From DASVBJ01 sp036375895 (GTDB lineage: Bacteria; Actinomycetota; Actinomycetes; JACCUZ01), in the NCBI GenBank assembly GCA_036375895.1, contig DASVBJ010000181.1:1-29815 (forward strand): a DNA stretch of 29,815 nt. The letters are read 5' to 3'. The notes under the pieces were generated by a model. It saw only the letters and a program-made list of their open reading frames with translations. It did not search any database and was not told the DNA's origin. Made by a program: the position numbers and the translations under genes. Numbering within the stretch: position 1 is the stretch's first letter; every line of letters begins with the position of its first letter. This document shows positions 16,948 to 24,356 of this stretch, piece by piece.

Positions 16948-17448
16948 GTGGACGTCCACGACAAGCTCGACGAGCTCACCGCCACCGTCGAGAACGCCCG
17001 GTCGATGCCCATGTCCGCCTCATGCATCGTCAACCGCGGCGAGCTGCTCGGCATGCTCGAGGAGCTCCGCGAGCTGCTGCCCGAGGAGTTCCGGCACGCC
17101 CAGATGCTCCTGCAGGACCGGGAGGCGGTGGTCGACGAGGGACGGCGGGAGGCCGGGCGCCTGATCGAGGAGGCCGAGGTCGAGCGGGCCCGGCTGGTGT
17201 CCGAGGCCGAGATCGTCGCCGAGGCCGTCCGGCAGGCCGAGCAGATCCGGGACGCCGCCGCCCAGGAGGCACAGGCCATGCGGCACGAGGTCGACGACTA
17301 CGTCGACACCAAGCTCGCGAACTTCGAGGTGGTGCTCGACAAGACGCTGGCGGCCGTGCACCGCGGCCGGGACAAGCTGCGCGGCCTGAGCCCGCACGAC
17401 GAGCTCGCTGACGGGCACCCGCTGGACGACTCCGCCTTCCCCGGCTGA
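16948..17448 (+). CDS. sepIVA: DivIVA-like coiled-coil septation protein (SepIVA-like)
   Basis: 166 residues. A short N-terminal segment (VDVHDKLDELTATVENARSMPMSASCIVNRGELLGMLEELRELLPEEF, residues 1-47, split here only for description) precedes a long charged coiled coil rich in E, A, R and Q (about 50-135). The domain plan and neighbourhood resemble mycobacterial SepIVA, a DivIVA-domain septation factor encoded just upstream of the DUF177-rnc genes. It probably acts as a cytoplasmic scaffold at the septum. The GTG at 16948 has GAGGAA about nine bases upstream. The C-terminal tail is acidic. Annotation by family resemblance; ATPase b-subunit-like similarity would be due to coiled coil only. 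Confidence 0.8.
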   Translation: MDVHDKLDELTATVENARSMPMSASCIVNRGELLGMLEELRELLPEEFRHAQMLLQDREAVVDEGRREAGRLIEEAEVERARLVSEAEIVAEAVRQAEQIRDAAAQEAQAMRHEVDDYVDTKLANFEVVLDKTLAAVHRGRDKLRGLSPHDELADGHPLDDSAFPG

Positions 17449-17449
17449 G

Positions 17450-17479
17450 TTGGGTGCCCGCCGGGTGGTCGGGTAACCT
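17450..17479 (+). promoter_or_regulatory. Probable promoter of yceD-rpmF(-rnc-mutM)
   Basis: TTGGGT (17450-17455) and TAACCT (17474-17479) are 18 bases apart. Predicted transcription starts near 17486, 25-30 bases before the yceD ATG. The -35 begins two bases after the sepIVA stop codon. Confidence 0.55.
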
Positions 17480-17512
17480 ACCTCTGGTTTCGTCCGAGAC
17501 CGAGAAGTCGCC

Positions 17513-18085
17513 ATGCCCGAAGAGAGCAGGAGACCCCTGACCCGCCTAGACCCTCGGCAGCCCCTCGTGCTCGACACCCGAGAGCTGGGGCGCCGCCCAG
17601 GATCGATGCGGAAGGTCTCCCGCGCTGTTCCGGCTCCGGCGGGTCTCGGTGTCGACGTGCTCGGCGTCCCCGAGGGCTCCCAGCTCGACCTCGACCTCCG
17701 GCTCGAGTCGGTGATGGAGGGCGTGCTGGTCTCTGGGACGGTGAGCGCGCGGGTCTCGGGGGAGTGCGTGCGCTGCCTCGACCCGATCACGAGCGATCTC
17801 GTGGTCGACCTGCAGGAGCTCTACGCCTACCCGGGCGCGGACGCCGTCGACGACGAGGACGAGCTGCCTGAGCTCGAGGGCGATCTGATCGACCTCGAGC
17901 CCGGGCTGCGGGACGCGGTGGTGCTCGCACTGCCGCTGCAGCCGGTGTGCCGGGAGGACTGCCCCGGGCTGTGCCCCACCTGTGGGGTGCGCCTGGCGGA
18001 CGAACCCGAGCACCGGCACGAGGCCGCCGACCCCCGGTGGGCGGCCCTGAGTGGGCTGTTGGAAGAACCGACCGAGGAGAAGTAG
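17513..18085 (+). CDS. yceD: YceD/DUF177-family zinc-ribbon protein
   Basis: 190 residues. Six cysteines form a likely metal site: C85/C88 (GECVRCLD) and C146, C150, C154, C157 ([13 protein letters not shown]). The acidic stretch [15 protein letters not shown] lies between them. The family is linked to 23S rRNA/50S biogenesis in E. coli and plants and nearly always precedes rpmF, as here. The ATG at 17513 lacks a strong SD. The stop TAG shares its last base with the rpmF GTG, indicating coupling. Confidence 0.9.
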   Translation: MPEESRRPLTRLDPRQPLVLDTRELGRRPGSMRKVSRAVPAPAGLGVDVLGVPEGSQLDLDLRLESVMEGVLVSGTVSARVSGECVRCLDPITSDLVVDLQELYAYPGADAVDDEDELPELEGDLIDLEPGLRDAVVLALPLQPVCREDCPGLCPTCGVRLADEPEHRHEAADPRWAALSGLLEEPTEEK

Positions 18086-18258
18086 TGGCCGTTCCCAAGC
18101 GGAAGATGTCGCGCAGCAACACCCGCTCGCGACGGGCGCAGTGGAAGACCACCGCTGCCCCTCTCGTCACGTGCAAGCGGTGCCGGGAGCCCAAGCTGGC
18201 CCACGCTGCCTGCCCGACGTGCGGTACGTACAACGACCGTCCGGTCCTCGACGTCTGA
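18085..18258 (+). CDS. rpmF: 50S ribosomal protein L32
   Basis: 57 residues, [20 protein letters not shown]. The N-terminal basic arm and the zinc-ribbon cysteines CKRC and CPTCG are present, so this is the zinc-binding form. The GTG overlaps the yceD stop by one base; GAGGAG lies seven bases upstream inside yceD. Part of the conserved yceD-rpmF-rnc cluster. Confidence 0.96.
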   Translation: MAVPKRKMSRSNTRSRRAQWKTTAAPLVTCKRCREPKLAHAACPTCGTYNDRPVLDV

Positions 18259-18265
18259 GCCGCGC

Positions 18266-19054
18266 TTGAGCGCCGGTTCAGGCCGCCGGTCGGCGGTCCG
18301 AGGAGAACAAGCGGACCTGTGCGACCTGCTCGGTGTCGTGATCGAGCAGGCGCTGCTCGAGCGCGCCCTGACGCACCGCTCGTTCGCCTATGAGAACGGC
18401 GGGCTGCCGACCAACGAGCGGCTCGAGTTCCTGGGCGACTCGGTGCTCGGCCTCGTCGTCACCGACGCCCTCTTCCGCAACCATCCCGAGCTGCCCGAGG
18501 GCCAGCTCGCCAAGCTGCGGGCGGCCGTCGTCAACATGCGTGCCCTGGCCGACGTCGCCCGCGACCTCGACCTCGGCACGTACATCCGCCTGGGCCGCGG
18601 CGAGGAGGCGACGGGCGGGCGGGACAAGTCCTCGATCCTGGCCGACACGCTCGAGGCGCTGCTCGGCGCCGTCTACCTCGACAGCGGCCTCGACGACGCC
18701 TCGGCGCTCGTCCACCGGCTCTTCGACCCGCTCATCGAGGAGGCCGCGACGCTCGGTGCCGGCCTGGACTGGAAGACCAGCCTGCAGGAGCTGACGGCCA
18801 CCGGCGCGCTCGGCGTTCCGGAGTACGTCGTGACCGAGAGCGGGCCCGACCACGAGAAGGTCTTCCGCGCCGTCGTGCAGGTGGCCGGCGAGACCTACGG
18901 CGAGGGCACCGGACGCAGCAAGAAGGAAGCCGAGCAGGAGGCCGCGGAGTCGGCCTGGCGCGCCATCCGCGAGATCGTGGCCGAGGCCGCCGCGGCCGCC
19001 GACAGCCAGGAGGCCACCGGGGACGGGGCCGCCGTCGAGGAGCCCACCCGCTGA
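18266..19054 (+). CDS. rnc: Ribonuclease III
   Basis: About 262 residues. The catalytic RNase III signature [12 protein letters not shown], the second metal-binding segment [15 protein letters not shown] and [12 protein letters not shown] are visible. The C-terminal dsRNA-binding domain ([20 protein letters not shown] ... [16 protein letters not shown]) is complete, with an Ala/Glu-rich tail. It processes rRNA precursors and cleaves double-stranded RNA. The start is uncertain: TTG at 18266 is the most upstream reasonable codon, 7 bases after rpmF, without SD; the next in-frame GTG (18338) would cut into the first helix. It is followed by mutM after one base. Confidence 0.92.
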   Translation: MSAGSGRRSAVRGEQADLCDLLGVVIEQALLERALTHRSFAYENGGLPTNERLEFLGDSVLGLVVTDALFRNHPELPEGQLAKLRAAVVNMRALADVARDLDLGTYIRLGRGEEATGGRDKSSILADTLEALLGAVYLDSGLDDASALVHRLFDPLIEEAATLGAGLDWKTSLQELTATGALGVPEYVVTESGPDHEKVFRAVVQVAGETYGEGTGRSKKEAEQEAAESAWRAIREIVAEAAAAADSQEATGDGAAVEEPTR

Positions 19055-19055
19055 C

Positions 19056-19910
19056 ATGCCCGAGCTGCCCGAGGTCGAGGTCGTCCGCAGGGGGCTCGAG
19101 AGGTGGGTGGTCGGCCGCACGATCGAGCGGGTCACCGTCGCGCACCCCCGCGCGGTGCGCCGTCATGTGGGTGGCGCCGACGACTTCGCCGCCCGGCTCG
19201 CCGGGCGCACGGTCACCGCGGCCTGCCGGCGGGGTAAGTACCTGTGGCTGCCGCTCGACGGCGGCGACGCCCTGCTTGCCCACCTCGGGATGAGCGGCCA
19301 GCTGCTGGTGCGGCCTGTCGAGGCCCCCGACGAGACGCACCTGCGGGTGCGCTTCCGGTTCACCGACGGCGACACCGACCTGCGGTTCGTCGACCAGCGC
19401 ACCTTTGGCGGCCTGGTGCTCGTCGACGGCCCGGCCGACCCGCCGTACGTCATCGCCCACATCGCCCGCGACCCGCTCGACCCGGCGTTCGACGAGGCGG
19501 CGTTCACGGCCGCCCTGCGGCGCCGGCACACCGGCCTCAAGCGCGCGCTGCTGGACCAGACGCTGGTGAGCGGCATCGGCAACATCTACGCGGACGAGGC
19601 GCTCTGGCGGGCCCGGCTGCACTACGCCCGTCCGACCGAGACCATGACCAGGGCTCAGGTCGGCACCGTGCTCGCCGCGGCGCGGGAGGTGATGGCCGCG
19701 GCTCTGGGGGAGGGGGGCACGTCCTTCGACGCGCTCTACGTCAACGTCAACGGGGAGAGCGGCTACTTCGACCGGTCGCTCGCGGTGTACGGCCGGGCGG
19801 GCGAGCCCTGCCTGCGCTGCGGGACCCCGGTGCGGCGCGAGCCGTTCATGAACCGCTCGTCGTACTTCTGCCCGACCTGCCAGCCGCGGCCGCGGCGGGG
19901 CCGCTGGTAG
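19056..19910 (+). CDS. mutM: Formamidopyrimidine-DNA glycosylase (Fpg)
   Basis: 284 residues starting MPELPEVE; Pro2 is the catalytic nucleophile and Glu3 the acid. It removes 8-oxoguanine and formamidopyrimidines and cuts the abasic site. Other motifs: K(Y)[16 protein letters not shown], and the helix-two-turn-helix [14 protein letters not shown]. The C-terminal zinc finger has C252/C255 and C272/C275 with R267 (MNRSSYFC) matching the lesion-contacting arginine. Length is normal. It starts one base after the rnc stop, so it is in the same transcript. Confidence 0.96.
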   Translation: MPELPEVEVVRRGLERWVVGRTIERVTVAHPRAVRRHVGGADDFAARLAGRTVTAACRRGKYLWLPLDGGDALLAHLGMSGQLLVRPVEAPDETHLRVRFRFTDGDTDLRFVDQRTFGGLVLVDGPADPPYVIAHIARDPLDPAFDEAAFTAALRRRHTGLKRALLDQTLVSGIGNIYADEALWRARLHYARPTETMTRAQVGTVLAAAREVMAAALGEGGTSFDALYVNVNGESGYFDRSLAVYGRAGEPCLRCGTPVRREPFMNRSSYFCPTCQPRPRRGRW

Positions 19911-19916
19911 CCGCGC

Positions 19917-19922
19917 GATACT
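19917..19922 (+). promoter_or_regulatory. -10-like element of a leaderless gene
   Basis: GATACT ends six bases before the GTG at 19929 and no SD is present. This matches the leaderless arrangement seen at ddl and at 21110. Confidence 0.45.
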
Positions 19923-19928
19923 GCGCCC

Positions 19929-21080
19929 GTGAGCGACGTCGTCGAGCAGGGCGGGCGGGACGGCCGCCGGCTGTCCGCGCTGTGGCGACGGGTCCTGGCC
20001 GTCGTGCTGGCGGCCGCCGCGGCCGCGCTGCTGTGGCGGGCGGGGGTGCTGTCCGGCGGCTCTACGCCATCCGCGAGCCCGAGCGCGGAGGCGACCCCTC
20101 GCACGTCCTCACCCCGCCTCGTCGTGGCCGACGGCCGACGTCTCGTGCGGTACGGCGGGGAGGGCGCCACGCGGGCGGGCGGGCTGCCGTCCGGCGTGGC
20201 CGACGGCACCTCCCTGCTCACCGTGGACGACACCGGGGAGCCCGTGGTCCTGGGCGTGGTCGGCGGCAGGCTCTTCCGCGCCGACCCGCAGAGCACGGCG
20301 CCGGCGGTCGACGTCGGCCCCGCCGCCGCGGTGGTCGACCGAGCTCCGGACGGCACGGACGTGTTCGTGCGGCTCGGGCCCGAGGACGGCGGGCGTCTCG
20401 TGGCCGTGGACGCGCGCAGCGGCATCGTCGTCGACCGCGACCCGTTCCCCGGCTACGACGGCACCGGGGGATGGGAGCCGCGGGGGGCGGTGGCCATCTA
20501 CGGGGCCACCGGCATGCTGCTGGGCCGGCCGGCGGCCGACGGCGAGGAGCTGGTGGTCGCGTGGTCCCGCGAGGACATCGCGGCGGGGCGCACGCCGCGG
20601 CGCCTGCCGGTCGGAGCCCGGGGCCGGCTGCTCGGGGTCTCCAGCGACTGGGTCCTGGTCCAGCACGGCCCGTGCCCGGGTGCAGGGTGCCGGCTGGAGA
20701 TCGTGACCGTCGTGACGCCGTACGGGGTCCGCAGCCGTGACGTCGAGCCGCCGCGGGGCTGGCACTTCACGCCGGGGCCCGTCGGCGGACGGTCGCACGA
20801 CGCGCTGGTGCCCGTCGTCGCGGGGCGTGGCGACGTGACCGCCCTGGCACGCCTGGTCCCGGGCGGGGCGAACGCCCTGCTGGTGCGCGGGTCCGAGGGC
20901 GTGGTGCTCCCTGCGGGGGTGGTCGACGAGGCCGACGGCTCCGTCTACTTCGCGGTTGCGGAGGAGGACGGCCGGCGCAAGGTCCTCGGCTGGCATCCCG
21001 ACCGGCCCACCGGCGTGGTCCCGGTGCCCACGGGGGGCGCCCTGCCTCCGACGGCGCGGCTGGTCTGCGTGTGCGGCTGA
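19929..21080 (+). CDS. Unknown membrane-anchored extracellular protein, possibly beta-propeller
   Basis: 383 residues, not recognised as a characterised family. A basic N-terminus is followed by one hydrophobic segment (about 21-40, VLAVVLAAAAAALLWRAG), then a Ser/Pro/Thr linker (about 44-62) and a large domain of repeated short hydrophobic strands and turns (VVLGVVGGRLFRAD; RLVAVDARSG; VVAWSREDIAAG; VYFAVAEEDGRR), reminiscent of a propeller of scoring-type repeats. It ends LVCVCG with two cysteines, plus C-PGAG-C inside. Topology predicts the bulk outside the cell. The start GTG at 19929 has no SD but a -10-like GATACT, so probably leaderless. 18 bases after mutM. Function not inferred. Confidence 0.75.
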   Translation: MSDVVEQGGRDGRRLSALWRRVLAVVLAAAAAALLWRAGVLSGGSTPSASPSAEATPRTSSPRLVVADGRRLVRYGGEGATRAGGLPSGVADGTSLLTVDDTGEPVVLGVVGGRLFRADPQSTAPAVDVGPAAAVVDRAPDGTDVFVRLGPEDGGRLVAVDARSGIVVDRDPFPGYDGTGGWEPRGAVAIYGATGMLLGRPAADGEELVVAWSREDIAAGRTPRRLPVGARGRLLGVSSDWVLVQHGPCPGAGCRLEIVTVVTPYGVRSRDVEPPRGWHFTPGPVGGRSHDALVPVVAGRGDVTALARLVPGGANALLVRGSEGVVLPAGVVDEADGSVYFAVAEEDGRRKVLGWHPDRPTGVVPVPTGGALPPTARLVCVCG

Positions 21081-21097
21081 GCCGCGCCCGCGGGGCC

Positions 21098-21103
21098 TAG
21101 CAT
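21098..21103 (+). promoter_or_regulatory. -10-like element of a leaderless gene
   Basis: TAGCAT ends six bases before the GTG at 21110, with no SD. Same spacing as the element before 19929. Confidence 0.45.
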
Positions 21104-21109
21104 CGGGCC

Positions 21110-21991
21110 GTGAGCCGGGGCCGTGGGCGGTGGGGGGTCGTCGCCGCCGTCGGCGCGGCCGTCCTCGCGGTCACCGGCGTCGCCGCCGGGCTGGCGGGCC
21201 GCGTGGGTCGCGACCGCACGCCGGACGACGCTGCCACGGCGTCGGTGGAGCTCGTGCAGTACCGCCGCGACGAGGTCAACGGCACGATCCAGGTCAGCCT
21301 GACCAACCGCGGCACCGGGCCGCTGCGCGTCGACCGGGTGGCCCTCGCCGTACCCGGCTTCGACACCCCCGGGCCCGTCACGGTCGATGCGACCGTCCCG
21401 CCCCGGCAGACCGTCGACCTGCGCACGTCCTACGGGCGACCACGGTGCGGCGGCGAGAGCCCCGCGCCGGGGTCCGCCGTCGTGCGGCTCTGGCTCTCGG
21501 CCGGCGGGACGGCGGGGCGGGAGGTGCGCCTGGCCCCCGGCGGGGCCTCGACCGGCCTGCTGGCCCGGATCATGGCCCGGGAGTGCCTGGCCGCCCGGCT
21601 GGAACGGGAGGTCGCGCTGCGGTTCGGGCCCACGTGGCGGCAGGAGACGGTCGCGGGTGCGGTCCGGCTGCACGGCACCCTCGTGGCCAGGCTGGCGGAC
21701 GGGGCCCCGCCGCGGGACCTCACGCAGCTGGCCGGCACCGTCATCTACGACCTGGCGCCCGAGCCCTCGGCGGCCCGGCGCCCGCTCGCCCGCCTGGACG
21801 CCGGGCACCGCACCGCCTCCGTGCCCGTCGTCGTCTCGCTGTCGCGCTGCGACGGGCATGCCCGTGGCGAGACGAAGAAGCCGTACGCCTTCCTGGTGTG
21901 GCTCGCCGAGCCGGGCGGGGAGGAGCAGTCGGTCGTGGTGCCGGTGAGCGCGGCGGACCGGGCTCGACTGCAGGCGGTATGCCCCCTATGA
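21110..21991 (+). CDS. Unknown single-pass membrane or secreted protein
   Basis: 293 residues, no family recognised. The basic start VSRGRGRWG is followed by a hydrophobic signal/anchor (about 9-30, VVAAVGAAVLAVTGVAAGLAG). The mature part begins with an Ig/FN3-like strand pattern (VNGTIQVSLTNRGTGPLRVDRVAL) typical of extracellular beta-sandwich domains, and contains four to five cysteines that could form disulphides (RCGGE, ECLAA, RCDGH, VCPL). It lies 29 bases after the preceding membrane-anchored gene and shares its leaderless promoter style. The two may belong to one cell-surface system, but this is positional inference only. Confidence 0.72.
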   Translation: MSRGRGRWGVVAAVGAAVLAVTGVAAGLAGRVGRDRTPDDAATASVELVQYRRDEVNGTIQVSLTNRGTGPLRVDRVALAVPGFDTPGPVTVDATVPPRQTVDLRTSYGRPRCGGESPAPGSAVVRLWLSAGGTAGREVRLAPGGASTGLLARIMARECLAARLEREVALRFGPTWRQETVAGAVRLHGTLVARLADGAPPRDLTQLAGTVIYDLAPEPSAARRPLARLDAGHRTASVPVVVSLSRCDGHARGETKKPYAFLVWLAEPGGEEQSVVVPVSAADRARLQAVCPL

Positions 21992-22186
21992 CCGGCACCC
22001 GGGCGCCCGTCACCCGGACGGCGCAGCGGTGGGCGTGATGAGCCCGTGACCTATTGACCGGCGCCGGGGGTGGGTGCGACCCTTGTGGGAACCCCGTCAG
22101 CCGCCCGCAGTCACCCTGCGCTGCGGCGGCGGCCACAACCCTCATCCCGGCCCGCACCCAGGGTCCGGACGGCTGGAGGATCGCCC

Positions 22187-22384
22187 ATGGCGAAGGCTCT
22201 CATCGGTCATGTCGGTGGCCCCGACCCGCGGGTCGTGCTCGAGGTCCGACGACTGCGGCAGAGAGTGCGTGATCTGGAGTCCGAGGTGCTGAGGCTGAGG
22301 GCGGAGAACGACGCCCTCTCCACGCCGGTCACCGACGGCGAGCTCATCGCACTCGACGTGAGCAAGGAGCCGGTGCTGGCCTAG
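22187..22384 (+). CDS. Small coiled-coil protein
   Basis: 65 residues, MAKALIGHVGGPDPR then a leucine-zipper-like coiled coil VVLEVRRLRQRVRDLESEVLRLRAENDAL (about 16-44; shown to describe the heptads L/V at a and d) and an acidic tail. A perfect GGAGGA (22175-22180) sits six bases before the ATG, so translation is well supported. The AKALxGxVGGPDPR start looks like that of small conserved actinobacterial proteins of unknown function; a role as an oligomerisation partner is only a guess. It is followed by its own strong terminator, so it is a single-gene unit. A TTGACC (22054-22059) upstream may be its -35. Confidence 0.8.
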   Translation: MAKALIGHVGGPDPRVVLEVRRLRQRVRDLESEVLRLRAENDALSTPVTDGELIALDVSKEPVLA

Positions 22385-22404
22385 CGGCCTCACCGACTCA
22401 CCAC

Positions 22405-22430
22405 CGGGACGCCCCGTGGGGCGTCCCGTT
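22405..22430 (+). terminator. Terminator of the small coiled-coil gene
   Basis: An 11-bp inverted repeat CGGGACGCCCC (22405-22415) / GGGGCGTCCCG (22418-22428) with a very short loop, followed by TTCTC. It starts 21 bases after the stop codon. Confidence 0.85.
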
Positions 22431-22432
22431 CT

Positions 22433-22492
22433 CATGTCCGGATGCCTCCGCGGACCGTGACCTGTCTCGCATCTCGTCGTTTTCCGGACATG
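22433..22492. repeat. Perfect 10-bp inverted repeat with 40-bp spacing
   Basis: CATGTCCGGA (22433-22442) and TCCGGACATG (22483-22492) are exact inverted copies upstream of the LVIVD gene. The right copy overlaps the region where its promoter is expected (a weak TAAGCC lies at 22502-22507). Could be paired operator half-sites or a hairpin. Confidence 0.65.
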
Positions 22493-22566
22493 GGGGGCGG
22501 GTAAGCCTCTCAGCCAGGAGCAGCCCGCCCGGGCCGCCTCCTGCCGACCGTCCTGGGAGGCCTCCG

Positions 22567-24072
22567 GTGTCCACGTCCCGCCTCACGCGTGCGACGGCGG
22601 TGGTGGCCGCCCTCGGCGCCGCCACCCTGCTCGGCACCGCCTCGCCCGCGGCCGCACACTCCGGCGGCAGCGACGCCTCCCGGGAGCAGAAGCGCCAGCA
22701 GTTCATGGACGGCGTGAGCGTGCCGGTGGTGTCCAGCCCCAACATCCGCTTCGTGGGGAACTTCCCCGACACGGCCGCCATCTCAGGCGTCTTCGCGAAG
22801 TCGGCCCCGTACTTCTACGTGTCGAGCACGGACAGCATCAGCGTGTACGACGTGTCCGACCCGGTCCACCCGCGGCTGACCGGCACGCTGCCCAACCTCG
22901 TCTTCGAGAACGAGGCCATGAACTACGGCGAGAAGGTCGTCGACGGGGTCGTGAACCGGTTCGTGCTGGTGGGCGCGGACCTGGTGGAGTACGCCCCCAC
23001 CGAGCCGGACCACATCGGCCGCACCAACGAGGTGATGCTCGTCGACGTCACCGACCCGGCGCACCCGCGGGTCCGCTCCCGCGTCGCGACGCGGACGAAC
23101 ACGCACACCGTCTCGTGCGTGCGGGAGACCGACTGCCGCTACGCCTACACCGCCGGTCGCAACGGCCAGTTCTCGGTCATCGACCTGACCGACCTCGACG
23201 CCCCGAAGGAGCTCGGCGTCTTCAGCTCGCCGGCCGGTGGCCCCAACGCGGTCTTCACCAGCGGGGCCGGGCACAAGTGGAACTTCGACGAGGCCGGCTA
23301 CGGCGTGCACACCGGCTCCGGTGGCAGCGCCGTCTTCGACGTGTCCGACCCCACCCGGCCACGGCTGGTCACCACCACTGACGAGCACGGCACGCAGAGC
23401 CCCTGGAACGACTTCATCCACCACAACTCATGGCGCCCCAACGCCTCGCGCTTCACGCCCGGGGCGGCGCCGAGCGTGGCGAACGGCAACGTGCTGCTCG
23501 TCACCGAGGAGGACTACGAGAACACCGACTGCGCGACCGCCGGCAGCCTGCAGACCTGGTACGTGGACCGCCTCGACGGCACGCCGGCGGCCGTCCACCC
23601 GCTCGATCGCATCAACCCGGTCGACCTGGGCGAGGGCGTCGCCACCCCGCAGATGGCCTTCTGCTCGGCGCACTGGTTCGACTACCACCAGAGCGGCATC
23701 GTGGCCCAGGGCTACTACGAGGGCGGCCTGCGGCTGATCGACGTCCGGGACGCCCGGGACATCAAGGAGTACGGCTACGTCGCGAGCGGGCTCTCCGAGG
23801 TCTGGGACGCCTACTGGGTGCCCGAGCGGAACAAGAACGGTGTCGCGACCGGCCGCAAGACGAACGTCGTCTACACGGTCGACGCCGTGCGCGGCCTCGA
23901 CGTCTACACCGTCGACCTGCCCGGGGCCACGTCCACGCCGCTGCTCGGCGCCGTCGGGGCCGGCGCGGGCGACGGCACCCCGCAGCTCGTGATCCTGGGC
24001 CTGCTCGTGGCCGGCCTGACCGGCCTCGGCGTGGCCAGGCGCCGCCGCCTCGGGGCCCTCCCGCCCGCCTGA
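22567..24072 (+). CDS. Secreted LVIVD-repeat (beta-propeller-like) protein with C-terminal membrane anchor
   Basis: 501 residues. A clear signal peptide (basic start, hydrophobic core, cleavage near SPAAA-HS at about residue 30). The body contains LVIVD-type repeats: ISVYDVSDPVHPRLTG, VMLVDVTDPAHPRVRS, FSVIDLTDLDAPKELG, SAVFDVSDPTRPRLVT, LRLIDVRDARDIKEYG. Such repeats build propellers in surface proteins. The C-terminus (about 467-495) has a hydrophobic segment then RRRR, like a sortase-type tail but without an LPXTG motif, so it is probably a simple membrane anchor. The GTG at 22567 is preceded by GGGAGG. Conserved histidines (DFIHHNSWRP, SAHWFDYHQ) might bind metal; this is inference. A palindromic repeat follows the stop. 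Confidence 0.88.
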   Translation: MSTSRLTRATAVVAALGAATLLGTASPAAAHSGGSDASREQKRQQFMDGVSVPVVSSPNIRFVGNFPDTAAISGVFAKSAPYFYVSSTDSISVYDVSDPVHPRLTGTLPNLVFENEAMNYGEKVVDGVVNRFVLVGADLVEYAPTEPDHIGRTNEVMLVDVTDPAHPRVRSRVATRTNTHTVSCVRETDCRYAYTAGRNGQFSVIDLTDLDAPKELGVFSSPAGGPNAVFTSGAGHKWNFDEAGYGVHTGSGGSAVFDVSDPTRPRLVTTTDEHGTQSPWNDFIHHNSWRPNASRFTPGAAPSVANGNVLLVTEEDYENTDCATAGSLQTWYVDRLDGTPAAVHPLDRINPVDLGEGVATPQMAFCSAHWFDYHQSGIVAQGYYEGGLRLIDVRDARDIKEYGYVASGLSEVWDAYWVPERNKNGVATGRKTNVVYTVDAVRGLDVYTVDLPGATSTPLLGAVGAGAGDGTPQLVILGLLVAGLTGLGVARRRRLGALPPA

Positions 24073-24083
24073 CCCCCGTTCAG

Positions 24084-24170
24084 GCAGCGATCATGCACGA
24101 ATCGTCGCTCCGCGCGCGCTGATCCGTGCGGGTCGCCGGTGTCGACCGACGGTTCGTGCATGATCGCTGC
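24084..24170. repeat. Palindromic repeat element, copy A
   Basis: A perfect 18-bp inverted repeat, GCAGCGATCATGCACGAA (24084-24101) with its complement at 24153-24170, extends inward through one G-U pair and five more pairs to 24107/24147, about 24 bp in all. The loop is 39 bases and GC-rich. It starts 12 bases after the LVIVD stop codon. The right arm 24146-24170 is identical to 29686-29710 in copy B. Confidence 0.9.
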
Positions 24171-24184
24171 GGTTAAGGGGGTGG

Positions 24185-24216
24185 CGGGTCGGCGGGTCTG
24201 CGGGTCTGCGCGTCTG
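24185..24216. repeat. Four 8-bp tandem units upstream of smc
   Basis: CGGGTCGG, CGGGTCTG, CGGGTCTG and CGCGTCTG follow each other without gaps at 24185-24216. They lie 140 bases before the smc start, between the palindromic element and a possible -10 TAAGGT (24241-24246). Confidence 0.75.
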
Positions 24217-24356
24217 CGCGGCACGGAGGGCACGCACCGGTAAGGTTGGCCCCGGCCTTCCCCACAGCCGACGTACGCCGCCGCCAGCGGCGAGCCCCGA
24301 TTGCCGCCCAGCGGTGCCCGACGAACCGCCGCAGGCGTCCCGAGGAGTTTCGCGCA

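Noticed and set aside
21988..22038. 15-codon ORF overlapping the stop of the second unknown surface protein (ATGA)
   Set aside because: Too short, no SD, composition like the flanking non-coding DNA.
22087..22113. ECF sigma promoter (GGAAC-N17-GTC) before the small coiled-coil gene
   Set aside because: Short degenerate match in GC-rich DNA, and a TTGACC -35 candidate lies nearby; evidence insufficient for a feature.
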